Assembly (NCBI RefSeq): GCF_003570905.1
Contig: NZ_QXJM01000039.1
Span: 1,488,001 to 1,552,000 of the forward strand
Reading direction: 5' to 3'
Source: Cohnella faecalis
Lineage (GTDB): Bacteria; Bacillota; Bacilli; Paenibacillales; Paenibacillaceae
DNA: 64,000 nt
The position numbers and the translations under genes are program-made. The notes beneath the pieces are model-generated. The model made no database searches and was not told the DNA's origin. It worked only from the letters and a program-made list of their open reading frames with translations. Below, one piece after another: positions 37,824-45,905 of the stretch (position 1 is the first letter of the stretch; every line of letters begins with the position of its first letter).

Positions 37824-37862
37824 CGATTGTCTACGAGAAGGATGACAAACGGTTGGTAAACT
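37809..37862 (+). promoter_or_regulatory. PhoP-box promoter of the EAL gene
   Basis: TTTACG (37809), TTAACG (37820), CTACGA (37831), ATGACA (37842); -10-like TAAACT at 37857. It begins inside the 3' end of the preceding gene. Confidence 0.6.
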
Positions 37863-37927
37863 GTGGAACATAGTCTGAAATTTCGACAGTTTACGACAAT
37901 TCGTGCGGCATACGACAGTGAAAGCGG

Positions 37928-39181
37928 GTGAAAACCTTTCCCATGCATACATTCGGAATCGGCGCGATGTTCGAGGCTTGCCCCCCGCTTAGGGAGTCCG
38001 GAAACGTTGGATTGATCGGTTTGAGCTTGGAGGGCGGACTGGCTGAACGGATTACGGCCGAGTCAAGCGAAGAACCGGTACTCTGGCAGCAATGGTTAAC
38101 GCAAACGCTGGAAGGGGAGAGTGTGAAGTACGCCAACCGGATAGGTCGGCACTTGTGGCTGTATGCGGAAGTTCCAGGCAGTACCGGAGCGAATCCGGAC
38201 AGCTATATCGATGGATTGGCACGGCGATTGAAAGATGAGCTTACCGTGGAGATGTCCATATCGGCTCCGGCAGGGAACGGCTTTGTGCGAGGCAATGGCG
38301 CGGGGTTCGGTACGGCTGTCATTCGGGTCGCCGATCGAAGAAAGCTGGACGAAAAGCTATACGAAGCGTTCCTTGCTGCCGCGGCTCGGCTTCAGAGCGA
38401 TGAAGGGCGCAGCGATCCGTTCTCGGTTCAACGAGCGGAGATGGAGAGGCTGTTGAAGGATCAAGGCATCCGAAGCGTCTATCAACCGATATTTCAATTG
38501 AAGGAAGGTCAGGTGTTCGGTTACGAGGCTTTGACGAGATGTCCGCCGGGAAGCCCTTTTGCCGGTCCGCTCGAAATGTTCCGGTTCGCCGACCGCGAAG
38601 GCTATGCCTTCGCGCTTGATCGCAAGGCCAGGGAGACGGCGATTCGATCTTGTCCCCTGCTCGGAGCGCGGCAAAAAATATTTCTCAACGTGAACGCGGG
38701 CATTATGAAGGATCCGGGATTCGTATCCGGCCAGACGATGCAATGGCTGGCGGAACGAGGGCTTAAGCCGGGCCAAGTGGTCTTCGAGCTGACCGAAAGG
38801 GACTCGATCGACGATTTCGAGGAAGCGAAAAAGACGCTCGGCCATTACCGCAGTCAAGGCTACGAGATCGCTATCGACGACGCGGGCGCAGGCTATTCTT
38901 CTCTTCAGTCGATCGTAGAGCTGAGGCCGGACTATATCAAGCTCGACAAGTCGCTCGTCCAACGCGCCGACGAGGACGATATGAAAAAATATATGCTTGG
39001 CACTTTCGTGCGCTTCGCCAAGAGAATGAACATCCGTACGGTCGCGGAAGGCATCGAACGTCCGGAGGAGCTTCGCCTCGTAAGGACGATGGGCATCGAC
39101 TTCGCCCAAGGCTATTTGATCGGCCGCCCGAGCGAGCGGCCCGCGCTTGCTTTCGCAGCCGGCTTGCCCCGCAATGGGTGA
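37928..39181 (+). CDS. EAL-domain c-di-GMP phosphodiesterase
   Basis: 417 residues. The C-terminal EAL domain (about 165-410) keeps the catalytic set: GYEALTR, ELTERDSIDD, IDDAGAGYSSL, YIKLDKSL and VAEGIERPEE, so it should hydrolyse c-di-GMP to pGpG. The first 150 residues are unfamiliar and may be a worn-down GGDEF-like domain. Start uncertain: GTG 37928 or ATG 37943, both with weak ribosome sites. It follows the cyclase gene and has its own PhoP-type boxes, forming a make/break pair. Confidence 0.88.
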   Translation: MKTFPMHTFGIGAMFEACPPLRESGNVGLIGLSLEGGLAERITAESSEEPVLWQQWLTQTLEGESVKYANRIGRHLWLYAEVPGSTGANPDSYIDGLARRLKDELTVEMSISAPAGNGFVRGNGAGFGTAVIRVADRRKLDEKLYEAFLAAAARLQSDEGRSDPFSVQRAEMERLLKDQGIRSVYQPIFQLKEGQVFGYEALTRCPPGSPFAGPLEMFRFADREGYAFALDRKARETAIRSCPLLGARQKIFLNVNAGIMKDPGFVSGQTMQWLAERGLKPGQVVFELTERDSIDDFEEAKKTLGHYRSQGYEIAIDDAGAGYSSLQSIVELRPDYIKLDKSLVQRADEDDMKKYMLGTFVRFAKRMNIRTVAEGIERPEELRLVRTMGIDFAQGYLIGRPSERPALAFAAGLPRNG

Positions 39182-39193
39182 GCCGGTTTTTTT
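39159..39193 (+). terminator. Terminator overlapping the EAL gene stop
   Basis: CCGGCT-CCC / GGG-AGCCGG stem then seven T; the stop codon lies inside the stem. Confidence 0.88.
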
Positions 39194-39257
39194 GTGGTAT
39201 GATTAGGAATATGGAAGGCAAGCTTTACGATGCTGTCGGTGAGGTGAAGACGAGAGT

Positions 39258-41933
39258 ATGGGTAACGGAACGGACAAGCTGGTGCTGATCGACGGCAACA
39301 GCATAATTAACCGCGCATTCTATGCGATACCGCCGTTGACGAACGGAAGCGGACTGCATACGAACGCGGTGCTGGGCTTTACGACGATGCTGCTCAAGGT
39401 GCTGGAGGAAGAGAAGCCAAGCCACATTCTCGTCGCGTTCGACGCCGGGAAGGTGACTTTCCGGCATGAAGGCTTCGCTGAATACAAGGGGGGCCGCCAG
39501 AAGACTCCGCCCGAGCTTTCCGAGCAATTTCCGCTGTTGAAAGAGCTTCTGCCGGCATTCGGCATTTCCCAATTCGAATTGGCTGGCTACGAGGCGGACG
39601 ATATTATCGGGACTCTGTCGCGCGTCGCCGAAGAAAAGGGCGGCTCCGTCGTTATTGTGTCCGGCGATAAGGACATGCTGCAGCTCGCTTCCGATCAGGT
39701 GACCGTGCTGATTACGCGCAAGGGAGTCAGCGAAGTCGAGCGCTTTACTCCTGAAGACGTGAACGAGAAGTATGGCTTGACCCCGGCTCAAATCATCGAT
39801 CTGAAAGGGTTGATGGGCGATGCCAGCGATAATATTCCAGGCGTTCCCGGTGTCGGGGAGAAAACGGCGCTTAAGCTGCTGCACGAGTATGGCACTGTAG
39901 AGAACGTACTGGAGAAGGTAACTGAGCTTAAAGGCAAGCTGCGGGAAAATATTGAAAATAACATGGACAGCGCTCGTATGAGCAAGCAGGTTGCGACGAT
40001 CTTCCGCGAGGTGCCTCTCGAAAAAACGCTGGACGATGCCGCCTACAGCGGATACCAAAGCGCGGAGCTGGTCGGCGCGCTTCGCAAGCTGGAGTTCAAG
40101 TCGCTTATCGAGCGACTGGATTTGGTTGGCGCAGTGAGCGAGGATGCCGGGGCGGCCGGATCGGAACCGCTCGCTTACGAGATCGTACTCGTGGAGGAAG
40201 CGGGCTGGGGCGAGCTGAACGATGCACTCGCCGCGAACGTTGATTCCCTTATCGTTGAATCCAACGGCGATAATCCGCATCAGGCAGAAGGAATCGGACT
40301 GGCCGTCGCGGCGGGCGAGAAAATCTACTTCGTGCCATGGGAGCTGCTGACAGCGGCCGACGCAGGGCCGCTCCGCGCTTGGCTGGGCGAATTGTCGGCG
40401 GCCAAGTCGGGGTATGATCTGCACCGCGACGAGCTCGTGCTCGCGCGTGCGGGAATCGAGCTTCGCGGGCTGGCGTTCGATGCGCTGCTCGCCGCTTATG
40501 TGCTTGATCCGACGGAAGCGGATCCTTCGATCGGAGGTCTGTTATCGCGCCACGGCTTGGCGAGTATTGCGCCCGACGAGGCCGTGTTCGGCAAAGGCGC
40601 CAAATTCCGTGTGCCGGATCGCGAACGTCTTGCCAAGCATTTGGCAGCCAAGGCGGACGCCGTACGCCGTCTGAAGCCGTTGCTGGTTGAGGAGATGGAG
40701 AAGCAAAGCATGCATCGCCTCTACTATGAGGTAGAGCAGCCCTTGTCTGTTGTGTTGGCGGGCATGGAGAAGCAAGGGATTTCCGTTAACGGCGAAGCTC
40801 TCCAAGAGCTTGGAGCCGAGTTCCAGCGCCGCATCGAGGAAATTGTGTCCGCCATTTACAAAATCGCCGGTTTCGAGTTCAACATCGGTTCTCCGAAGCA
40901 ATTGGGAGAAGTGTTGTTCGACAAGCTCGGACTTCCGGTCGTCAAGAAGACGAAAACCGGCTATTCCACCGACGCGGAAGTTCTTGAAAAGCTGGAGCCG
41001 TACCATGAGATCGTTCGGCAAATTCTTTTGTACCGCCAATTGGCCAAGCTGCAATCGACGTATATCGAAGGCTTGCTGAAGGAAATACGGCCGGAGACGG
41101 GCAAAATCCATACGTTCTACCGGCAGACGATTGCGGCGACCGGACGGCTGTCGAGCCAGTTTCCCAACTTGCAGAACATTCCGATTCGGCTCGAGGAAGG
41201 TCGTCAAATTCGGAAGGCATTCGTGCCTTCGGAGCCGGGCTGGCGGATTTTGGCCGCCGACTATTCGCAGATCGAGCTGCGAGTGCTTGCCCATATTTCC
41301 GGAGACGAGGGCTTGAAGGAAGCGTTCCGCAACGATATGGACATCCATACGAAAACGGCTTCGGATGTATTCGGGGTATCGCCGGATCAAGTGGACGCGA
41401 ACATGCGAAGGTCGGCGAAGGCCGTTAACTTCGGGATCGTGTACGGCATCAGCGATTTCGGATTGTCGCAAAATTTGAACATAACCCGCAAGGAAGCGGC
41501 TGCTTTTATCGAGCAATACTTCAGCGTATTCCAAGGCGTTAGCCGCTTCATGGAGACGATCAAGCAGCAAGCGAAGCAAGACGGCTACGTCTCGACGCTG
41601 CTCGATCGGCGCCGCTACTTGCCAGACATTCGCGCCTCTAACTTCAACCTGCGCTCGTTCGCCGAGCGGACCGCAATGAATTCGCCGATCCAAGGGACGG
41701 CGGCCGACATTATCAAGCTCGCGATGCTTCGCATGGATGAAGCGCTCCGAGAGCGCGGATTGCGCAGCCGAATGCTGCTTCAAGTGCACGATGAGCTCGT
41801 GTTCGAAGTGCCGGAGGAAGAGCTTGAGCTTATGAGCAAGCTTGTTCCGGAAGTGATGGAGTCTGCCTTGAAGCTTGACGTTCCGCTTAAAGCCGACGTT
41901 AGCCATGGCTCCAACTGGTACGAGGCCAAGTAA
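39258..41933 (+). CDS. polA: DNA polymerase I
   Basis: 891 residues. N-terminal 5'-nuclease (LVLIDGNSIINRAFYAIP, YEADDIIGTL, GDKDMLQLAS, IDLKGLMGDASDNIPGVPG), a middle exonuclease-fold domain (about 300-480) in which the DxE metal site is not conserved, so no proofreading, and a C-terminal polymerase domain with motif A DYSQIELRVLAHISGD, motif B RRSAKAVNFGIVYGIS and motif C LLQVHDELVFEVP. Repairs DNA and removes Okazaki primers. In Bacillus it is followed directly by mutM; here 2.1 kb of repeats and an IS3-family element intervene. Confidence 0.97.
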   Translation: MGNGTDKLVLIDGNSIINRAFYAIPPLTNGSGLHTNAVLGFTTMLLKVLEEEKPSHILVAFDAGKVTFRHEGFAEYKGGRQKTPPELSEQFPLLKELLPAFGISQFELAGYEADDIIGTLSRVAEEKGGSVVIVSGDKDMLQLASDQVTVLITRKGVSEVERFTPEDVNEKYGLTPAQIIDLKGLMGDASDNIPGVPGVGEKTALKLLHEYGTVENVLEKVTELKGKLRENIENNMDSARMSKQVATIFREVPLEKTLDDAAYSGYQSAELVGALRKLEFKSLIERLDLVGAVSEDAGAAGSEPLAYEIVLVEEAGWGELNDALAANVDSLIVESNGDNPHQAEGIGLAVAAGEKIYFVPWELLTAADAGPLRAWLGELSAAKSGYDLHRDELVLARAGIELRGLAFDALLAAYVLDPTEADPSIGGLLSRHGLASIAPDEAVFGKGAKFRVPDRERLAKHLAAKADAVRRLKPLLVEEMEKQSMHRLYYEVEQPLSVVLAGMEKQGISVNGEALQELGAEFQRRIEEIVSAIYKIAGFEFNIGSPKQLGEVLFDKLGLPVVKKTKTGYSTDAEVLEKLEPYHEIVRQILLYRQLAKLQSTYIEGLLKEIRPETGKIHTFYRQTIAATGRLSSQFPNLQNIPIRLEEGRQIRKAFVPSEPGWRILAADYSQIELRVLAHISGDEGLKEAFRNDMDIHTKTASDVFGVSPDQVDANMRRSAKAVNFGIVYGISDFGLSQNLNITRKEAAAFIEQYFSVFQGVSRFMETIKQQAKQDGYVSTLLDRRRYLPDIRASNFNLRSFAERTAMNSPIQGTAADIIKLAMLRMDEALRERGLRSRMLLQVHDELVFEVPEEELELMSKLVPEVMESALKLDVPLKADVSHGSNWYEAK

Positions 41934-41949
41934 AAAGCGATTGGAAAGA

Positions 41950-41998
41950 GGGCGTTTCGAGCTTCGGTGCAGCTTGCCGAGGAACGAGACGCCTTTTG
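41950..41998 (+). terminator. Terminator after polA
   Basis: GGGCGTTTCG / CGAGACGCC outer stem with inner CTTCGG/CCGAGG, then TTTT. Confidence 0.75.
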
Positions 41999-42048
41999 AC
42001 GTATTTTGCGCGCAGCGTTTCGTTTGCGCTCCGTATCCACTGTTTTCA

Positions 42049-42303
42049 CAGCCGTGCCAAAGTACCGTTCTTGCGCTTATCCGTATTATCCCCTTCGCTC
42101 AGCCGTGCCAAAGTACCGTTCTTGCGCTTATCCGTATTATCCCCTTCGCTCAGCCGTGCCGAAGTACCATTTTTGCGTTTAGCCGTCTTATCCCCTTCGC
42201 TCAGCCGTGCCAAAGTACCGTTCTTGCGCTTATCCGTACTATCCCCTTCGCTCAGCCGTGCCAAAGTACCGTTTTTGCGCTTAGCCATATTATCCCCTTC
42301 GCT
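42049..42303 (-). repeat. Tandem array of five 51-bp units carrying repeat A
   Basis: Units start at 42049, 42100, 42151, 42202 and 42253, each beginning CAGCCGTGCC and ending TATCCCCTTCGCT; the minus strand of the junction reads GCTGAGCGAAGGGGATAA-like. Because 51 is divisible by three, both strands show repetitive pseudo-peptides, but there is no ribosome site and I do not call a gene. Confidence 0.9.
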
Positions 42304-42369
42304 CAGCTGAGGCTTTTAACTGCATGATGTACCGTTAATCTCCTGTCCGGCGTGCCCCCTTAAAACCTA

Positions 42370-42448
42370 GATGTAACTCATACATCTAAATGCTGAAAAA
42401 ACGTCCCCTAGCCCCGACTTTACTCAAACTAACGGTATATTCCTCCAC
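42370..42448 (+). repeat. Dispersed repeat B, left half (split by IS)
   Basis: GATGTAACTCATACATCTAA then CCCCTAGCCCCGACTTTACT; matches the reverse strand of 8597-8675. The rest of the copy resumes on the far side of the IS at 43852. Confidence 0.7.
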
Positions 42449-42516
42449 GGCCCCCTAATTAAACTGGAGTCCTGTCCCCAATTGAATTAGACTATTTATA
42501 TGGGGAGGCGGACAGT

Positions 42517-42840
42517 ATGCGATTAGGAAAAGTGCTTGAGGAAAAACGAATGCAGATTGTCAGAGAAGCGCTATCCGGTGTAAAGATTGCGGTATTAGGT
42601 CGCAAATATGAAATCCATCCAGAAACGATACGTAACTGGGTAAGAGAGTACGGCGATAAGGTAGGGCCTGACCAGCTCCCTTCCACAGACGAGCAAATCC
42701 AGGAGCTGAAACGGCTCCAAGAAATCGAAGAGAAATACAACCTGGCCTTAAAGAAGCTTGGCGAAAAAGAACTCGAAAATGAAATTCTCCACGAGCTTCT
42801 AAAAAAGAAGAACCCCGCTTATCTGAAAAATTCGAAGTAG
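42517..42840 (+). CDS. IS3-family transposase OrfA
   Basis: 107 residues: N-terminal helix-turn-helix (KIAVLGRKYEIHPETIRNWV) for terminal-repeat binding and a C-terminal leucine-zipper-like coiled coil (LKRLQEIEEKYNLALKKLGE). RBS GGGGAGG. The slippery heptamer A AAA AAG at 42801-42807, read in phase, allows a -1 shift into orfB. Confidence 0.9.
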   Translation: MRLGKVLEEKRMQIVREALSGVKIAVLGRKYEIHPETIRNWVREYGDKVGPDQLPSTDEQIQELKRLQEIEEKYNLALKKLGEKELENEILHELLKKKNPAYLKNSK

Positions 42841-43781
42841 CCGACCAGTTTATTAAGCGGGGCGAAAAGACAGCACTGGTCCTACGCATTCTGGATGTAG
42901 CAGAATCGTCCTACTACGCGCGTAAAAAACGAAGCCATACACCAAACACAGATGCGGGCAACCGGTCCACCGATCGTGGCAGAGGTCGCCCATTCCCCGG
43001 TTTCTCCCTCACGACGACGGGAGAACGGGTAAGCGATGAGCAGATTCGGGAATGGCTGCTTGAACTCGTAGAGGGCGAAGAGCACGTGTACGGCTACAAG
43101 TTGCTGGCACAGTGCTTACGAAACGAATGCGATCTGATCTTGAATAAGAAGAAAGCGCATCGGCTTTGTCAAGAGATCGGTATCTTGCAGGAGCAACGAA
43201 AACGGAAAGTAAAGCACCCAAGAAGACTTGCAAGGAACCACCTGATCACAGGCCCGAACCAGCTGTGGCAGGCGGATATTAAGTATGGCTATGTGGCTGG
43301 GCGGGAACGATTCTTTTTCGTAGCCACCATTATTGACGTGTTCGATCGGGTAGCTGTCGGCCAGTACAGAGGACATGTGTGTGAAGCGAAGCATGTGGTT
43401 CAGACGCTAGTGACAGCCTTACGCCAGCGTGTCGGCGAAACAGGACCATTCCCTATTGTGCGCACCGACAACGGGCCTCAATTCGTCAGTACGCTATTTG
43501 GAGATACATGCGAAGCCTTCGATATTACGCACGAGAGAATCCCACCTCGTACACCAAACATGAACGCCTATATCGAGTCTTTTCACAGCGTGCTCGAAGA
43601 CAACCTGTTCTCCAAAGCAGTCTTCATGACCTTTGAAGAGGCGTACGCTGCACTTGATACGTACATGGACTTCTACAACAACCGGCGGATGCATGGAAGC
43701 TTAAAACGTATGCCACCAGAAGAATTTTCGAAGTGGGTTATGCAGCTTGAAGACCGCACACCATTTTACAGAGCTGTGTAA
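42807..43781 (+). CDS. IS3-family transposase OrfB (made by -1 frameshift)
   Basis: In the -1 frame after the slippery site the sequence continues EEPRLSEKFEVADQFIKRG and runs unbroken to 43781 (325 codons). It has the N-terminal SSYYARKK region and the rve integrase core with DDE residues: Asp in QLWQADIKYGYV, Asp in VRTDNGPQFVS and Glu in NAYIESFHSVLEDN. All catalytic acids are present, so the element may be active. Confidence 0.88.
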   Translation, partial: EEPRLSEKFEVADQFIKRGEKTALVLRILDVAESSYYARKKRSHTPNTDAGNRSTDRGRGRPFPGFSLTTTGERVSDEQIREWLLELVEGEEHVYGYKLLAQCLRNECDLILNKKKAHRLCQEIGILQEQRKRKVKHPRRLARNHLITGPNQLWQADIKYGYVAGRERFFFVATIIDVFDRVAVGQYRGHVCEAKHVVQTLVTALRQRVGETGPFPIVRTDNGPQFVSTLFGDTCEAFDITHERIPPRTPNMNAYIESFHSVLEDNLFSKAVFMTFEEAYAALDTYMDFYNNRRMHGSLKRMPPEEFSKWVMQLEDRTPFYRAV

Positions 43782-43851
43782 AAGCATGATAAACAGAACT
43801 AGGCTACGCGTGCGCCTTTTTATGTGGGGCTGACTCCAGAATTAAGGGGCC

Positions 43852-43930
43852 TAGCCGATTCTGCAGCTAACTTCACCCAAACCCCGATATTACTCAAAAT
43901 TACATGTACAAAATACAGCTGAGCAACTGG
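43852..43930 (+). repeat. Dispersed repeat B, right half (split by IS)
   Basis: CTGCAGCTAACTTCACCCAA ... TATTACTCAAAATTACATGT matches the reverse strand of 8535-8603 closely. Confidence 0.75.
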
Positions 43931-43948
43931 TAAGCGATCGATCGACTC

Positions 43949-43980
43949 AAGCCCAACCAAGCCCAACCAAGCCCAACCAA
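43949..43980 (+). repeat. Decamer tandem repeat
   Basis: AAGCCCAACC repeated three times, plus AA of a fourth unit. Confidence 0.85.
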
Positions 43981-44095
43981 GTCTGTACGGATCGAAGGCC
44001 AAGAAGCCGAAGTCTCAGGTTTAACCTGTGGCTCCGGCTTTTCGTATCGTTTATAATGGAGCAATACGTTTTCGACAGACGGGAAGGTGACGAAT

Positions 44096-45037
44096 ATGCC
44101 GGAATTGCCGGAGGTGGAGACGGTCCGCCGAACGCTTAACCAATTAATATCGGGCAAGACGATCCGCAGCGTCACGGTTACGCTGCCGCGAATTTTGCAA
44201 CAGCCGGACGATCCGGCCGCATTCGCGGCGATGCTGGAAGGGTGCACCTTCCAATCCGTGGAACGGCGCGGGAAATTTCTCCGGCTGCTGCTGGACGGAA
44301 TCGTGCTTATTTCGCATTTGCGCATGGAAGGCCGATTCGGCGTATACCCGGGCGATGAACCCGTTGAAAAGCATACGCACGTTATTTTTCATTTTACCGA
44401 CGGTACGGAGCTGCGATACAAAGACGTTCGCCAATTCGGCACGATGCATCTATTCGCGCCAGGGGAAGAATTTAAGCGGCCCCCGTTGAATAAACTGGGA
44501 ATAGAGCCGCTGGATGAAAGCTTCAGCCTCGAATCGTTCCAGCGGGCATTGGGAAAAAGGACGACGAAGATCAAGCCGCTGCTACTGAATCAAGAGGTTA
44601 TCGTCGGACTCGGCAATATTTACGTGGACGAAGCGCTTCATTCGGCAGGCGTTCATCCGGAACGGACAGCGGATTCGCTCAAAGTCGCCGAGAAGGAGAA
44701 GCTCTTCCATTCTATCGTTCGAACATTATCCTCCGCCGTGGAAGCGGGAGGCTCTTCGATCAAATCGTACGTGAACGGCCAGGGCGAGATGGGGATGTTC
44801 CAGCATAGTCTGCTTGCATACGGACGAACCGGCGAGCCTTGCGGAATTTGCGGCACGCCGATTCGCAAATCGGTCGTCGGGGGCCGCGGCACCCACACAT
44901 GTCCGAAGTGCCAGCGGGCTCCGATGTCTTCGGACGCTGAAGCGGCCGGCCATCCTTCTAGGCCCAACGCTGTAAAAAATCGGCTCGACGGCACGCGGGC
45001 GCAGCACTCAGGCAACCCCGCGATTCCAAAGCGATAA
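44096..45037 (+). CDS. mutM: Formamidopyrimidine-DNA glycosylase
   Basis: Removes oxidised purines such as 8-oxoguanine and cleaves the abasic site. The mature N-terminus must be PELPEVE with the catalytic Pro2 and Glu3, fixing the start at ATG 44096 behind GGGAAGG (a GTG nine bases upstream is excluded). GGVERRGK-type Lys loop, helix-two-turn-helix, and a C-terminal four-Cys zinc finger (CGICGTPIRKSVVGGRGTHTCPKC). About 40 extra residues follow the finger, longer than the common family length. Starts the mutM-ytaF-coaE-transglycosylase run. Confidence 0.96.
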   Translation: MPELPEVETVRRTLNQLISGKTIRSVTVTLPRILQQPDDPAAFAAMLEGCTFQSVERRGKFLRLLLDGIVLISHLRMEGRFGVYPGDEPVEKHTHVIFHFTDGTELRYKDVRQFGTMHLFAPGEEFKRPPLNKLGIEPLDESFSLESFQRALGKRTTKIKPLLLNQEVIVGLGNIYVDEALHSAGVHPERTADSLKVAEKEKLFHSIVRTLSSAVEAGGSSIKSYVNGQGEMGMFQHSLLAYGRTGEPCGICGTPIRKSVVGGRGTHTCPKCQRAPMSSDAEAAGHPSRPNAVKNRLDGTRAQHSGNPAIPKR

Positions 45038-45044
45038 ACTTATT

Positions 45045-45127
45045 TTCAAGCTCTTGCGTTCAGGCTTAGGCCGCTTCTCTTCGCTTTCAAGCTCTATTGC
45101 GTTCAGGCTTAGGCCGCTTCTCTTTCG
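45045..45127 (+). repeat. Two-copy direct repeat, about 41 bp
   Basis: Units starting at 45045 and 45086 share TTCAAGCTCT and CGTTCAGGCTTAGGCCGCTT with a 2-bp length difference. Confidence 0.85.
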
Positions 45128-45198
45128 CCCAACGGGGCATTCACCCGTACCCTTGCATAGGATGATATGTGTTCGCATCTTGATGCAGGGGGAAGAGC

Positions 45199-45888
45199 AT
45201 GTTCGCACATTTGGCTTCATTGCTAATATTGTCTTTTGCCGTAAGTCTGGACGGCTTCGGGGTAGGCATTACGTACGGTGTACGCAAAATCCGGATACCG
45301 GCGGGATCGATCGTCATCATCTCCGCCTGCTCCGGACTCATTATATTGCTTTCGATGCTGGCGGGAGCGGCTATGTCCGGCTGGATGTCCCCGCACGGAG
45401 CTTCCATCGTCGGAGCCGTTATTCTGATCGGGATCGGCGGCTGGGCGCTTTCCCAGTTTTTTCGCAACAGAGAGGACGAGGACGGCGACAAGACGACGAG
45501 CGACGCGGAAGAGAGACATCGGCCGGCGAAGCCCGCGGAGACGCAACGGCCGGTCATCACCTTGGAGCTGAAGCTGTTCGGAATCATTATACAAATATTG
45601 CGCAAGCCTTCGGCAGCCGACGTGGATCGTTCCGGAATCATAAGCGCCGGAGAGGCTTTCCTGCTCGGGACCGCGCTGTCGCTAGACGCTTTCGGTGCGG
45701 GGATCGGGGCCGGTTTGGTCGGTTTTCCGCCGAATTTGACTGCCGTGCTTATCGCCGCTGCCAGCGGAACGTTCTTGTGGCTGGGTACCCGTGTCGGCTT
45801 TATTGCCGCAGGCTGGAGCTGGGTGAACAGACTGACGGTGCTGCCCGGCATTATATTGATCGCGATGGGGATATTCAAATTGCTGTAA
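45199..45888 (+). CDS. ytaF: Sporulation membrane protein YtaF
   Basis: 229 residues, six hydrophobic segments in two inverted halves each with the MntP/YtaF-type motif SLDGFGVG (residues about 16-23) and SLDAFGAG (about 160-167). A charged loop of about 45 residues (REDEDGDKTTSDAEERH) separates the halves. The family is linked to cation export; YtaF is a sporulation protein in Bacillus. Position between mutM and coaE is the conserved one. RBS GGGGGAAGAG. Confidence 0.9.
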   Translation: MFAHLASLLILSFAVSLDGFGVGITYGVRKIRIPAGSIVIISACSGLIILLSMLAGAAMSGWMSPHGASIVGAVILIGIGGWALSQFFRNREDEDGDKTTSDAEERHRPAKPAETQRPVITLELKLFGIIIQILRKPSAADVDRSGIISAGEAFLLGTALSLDAFGAGIGAGLVGFPPNLTAVLIAAASGTFLWLGTRVGFIAAGWSWVNRLTVLPGIILIAMGIFKLL

Positions 45889-45905
45889 AAAAAGGAAGAG
45901 ATCAA

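Larger units (their letters stand above)
42449..43851 (+). mobile_element. IS3-family insertion sequence, about 1.4 kb, intact
   Basis: Ends form an inverted repeat: GGCCCCCTAATTAAACTGGA at 42449 against GGCCCCTTAATTCTGGAGTC read inward from 43851 (a 3-bp gap in one arm). Inside are overlapping orfA and orfB joined by a slippery A-AAA-AAG. No clear target duplication is seen. It sits inside a copy of repeat B, between polA and mutM. Exact ends are uncertain: the TGGAGTC... inner repeat could be the true tip. Confidence 0.85.

Noticed and set aside
41434..41933. Frameshift or defect in the polA exonuclease domain
   Set aside because: The gene is continuous; loss of the 3'-5' exonuclease acids is normal for Gram-positive DNA polymerase I.
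42049..42303. CRISPR array
   Set aside because: The 51-bp units are contiguous copies without variable spacers and no cas genes are near.
42046..42327. Open frames with 17-residue repeats on both strands of the 51-bp array
   Set aside because: They follow from the unit length being a multiple of three; no ribosome site, and both strands look equally open.
45054..45905. Long N-terminal extension of coaE
   Set aside because: The frame is open upstream but overlaps ytaF; the P-loop start at 45906 with a ribosome site is clear.
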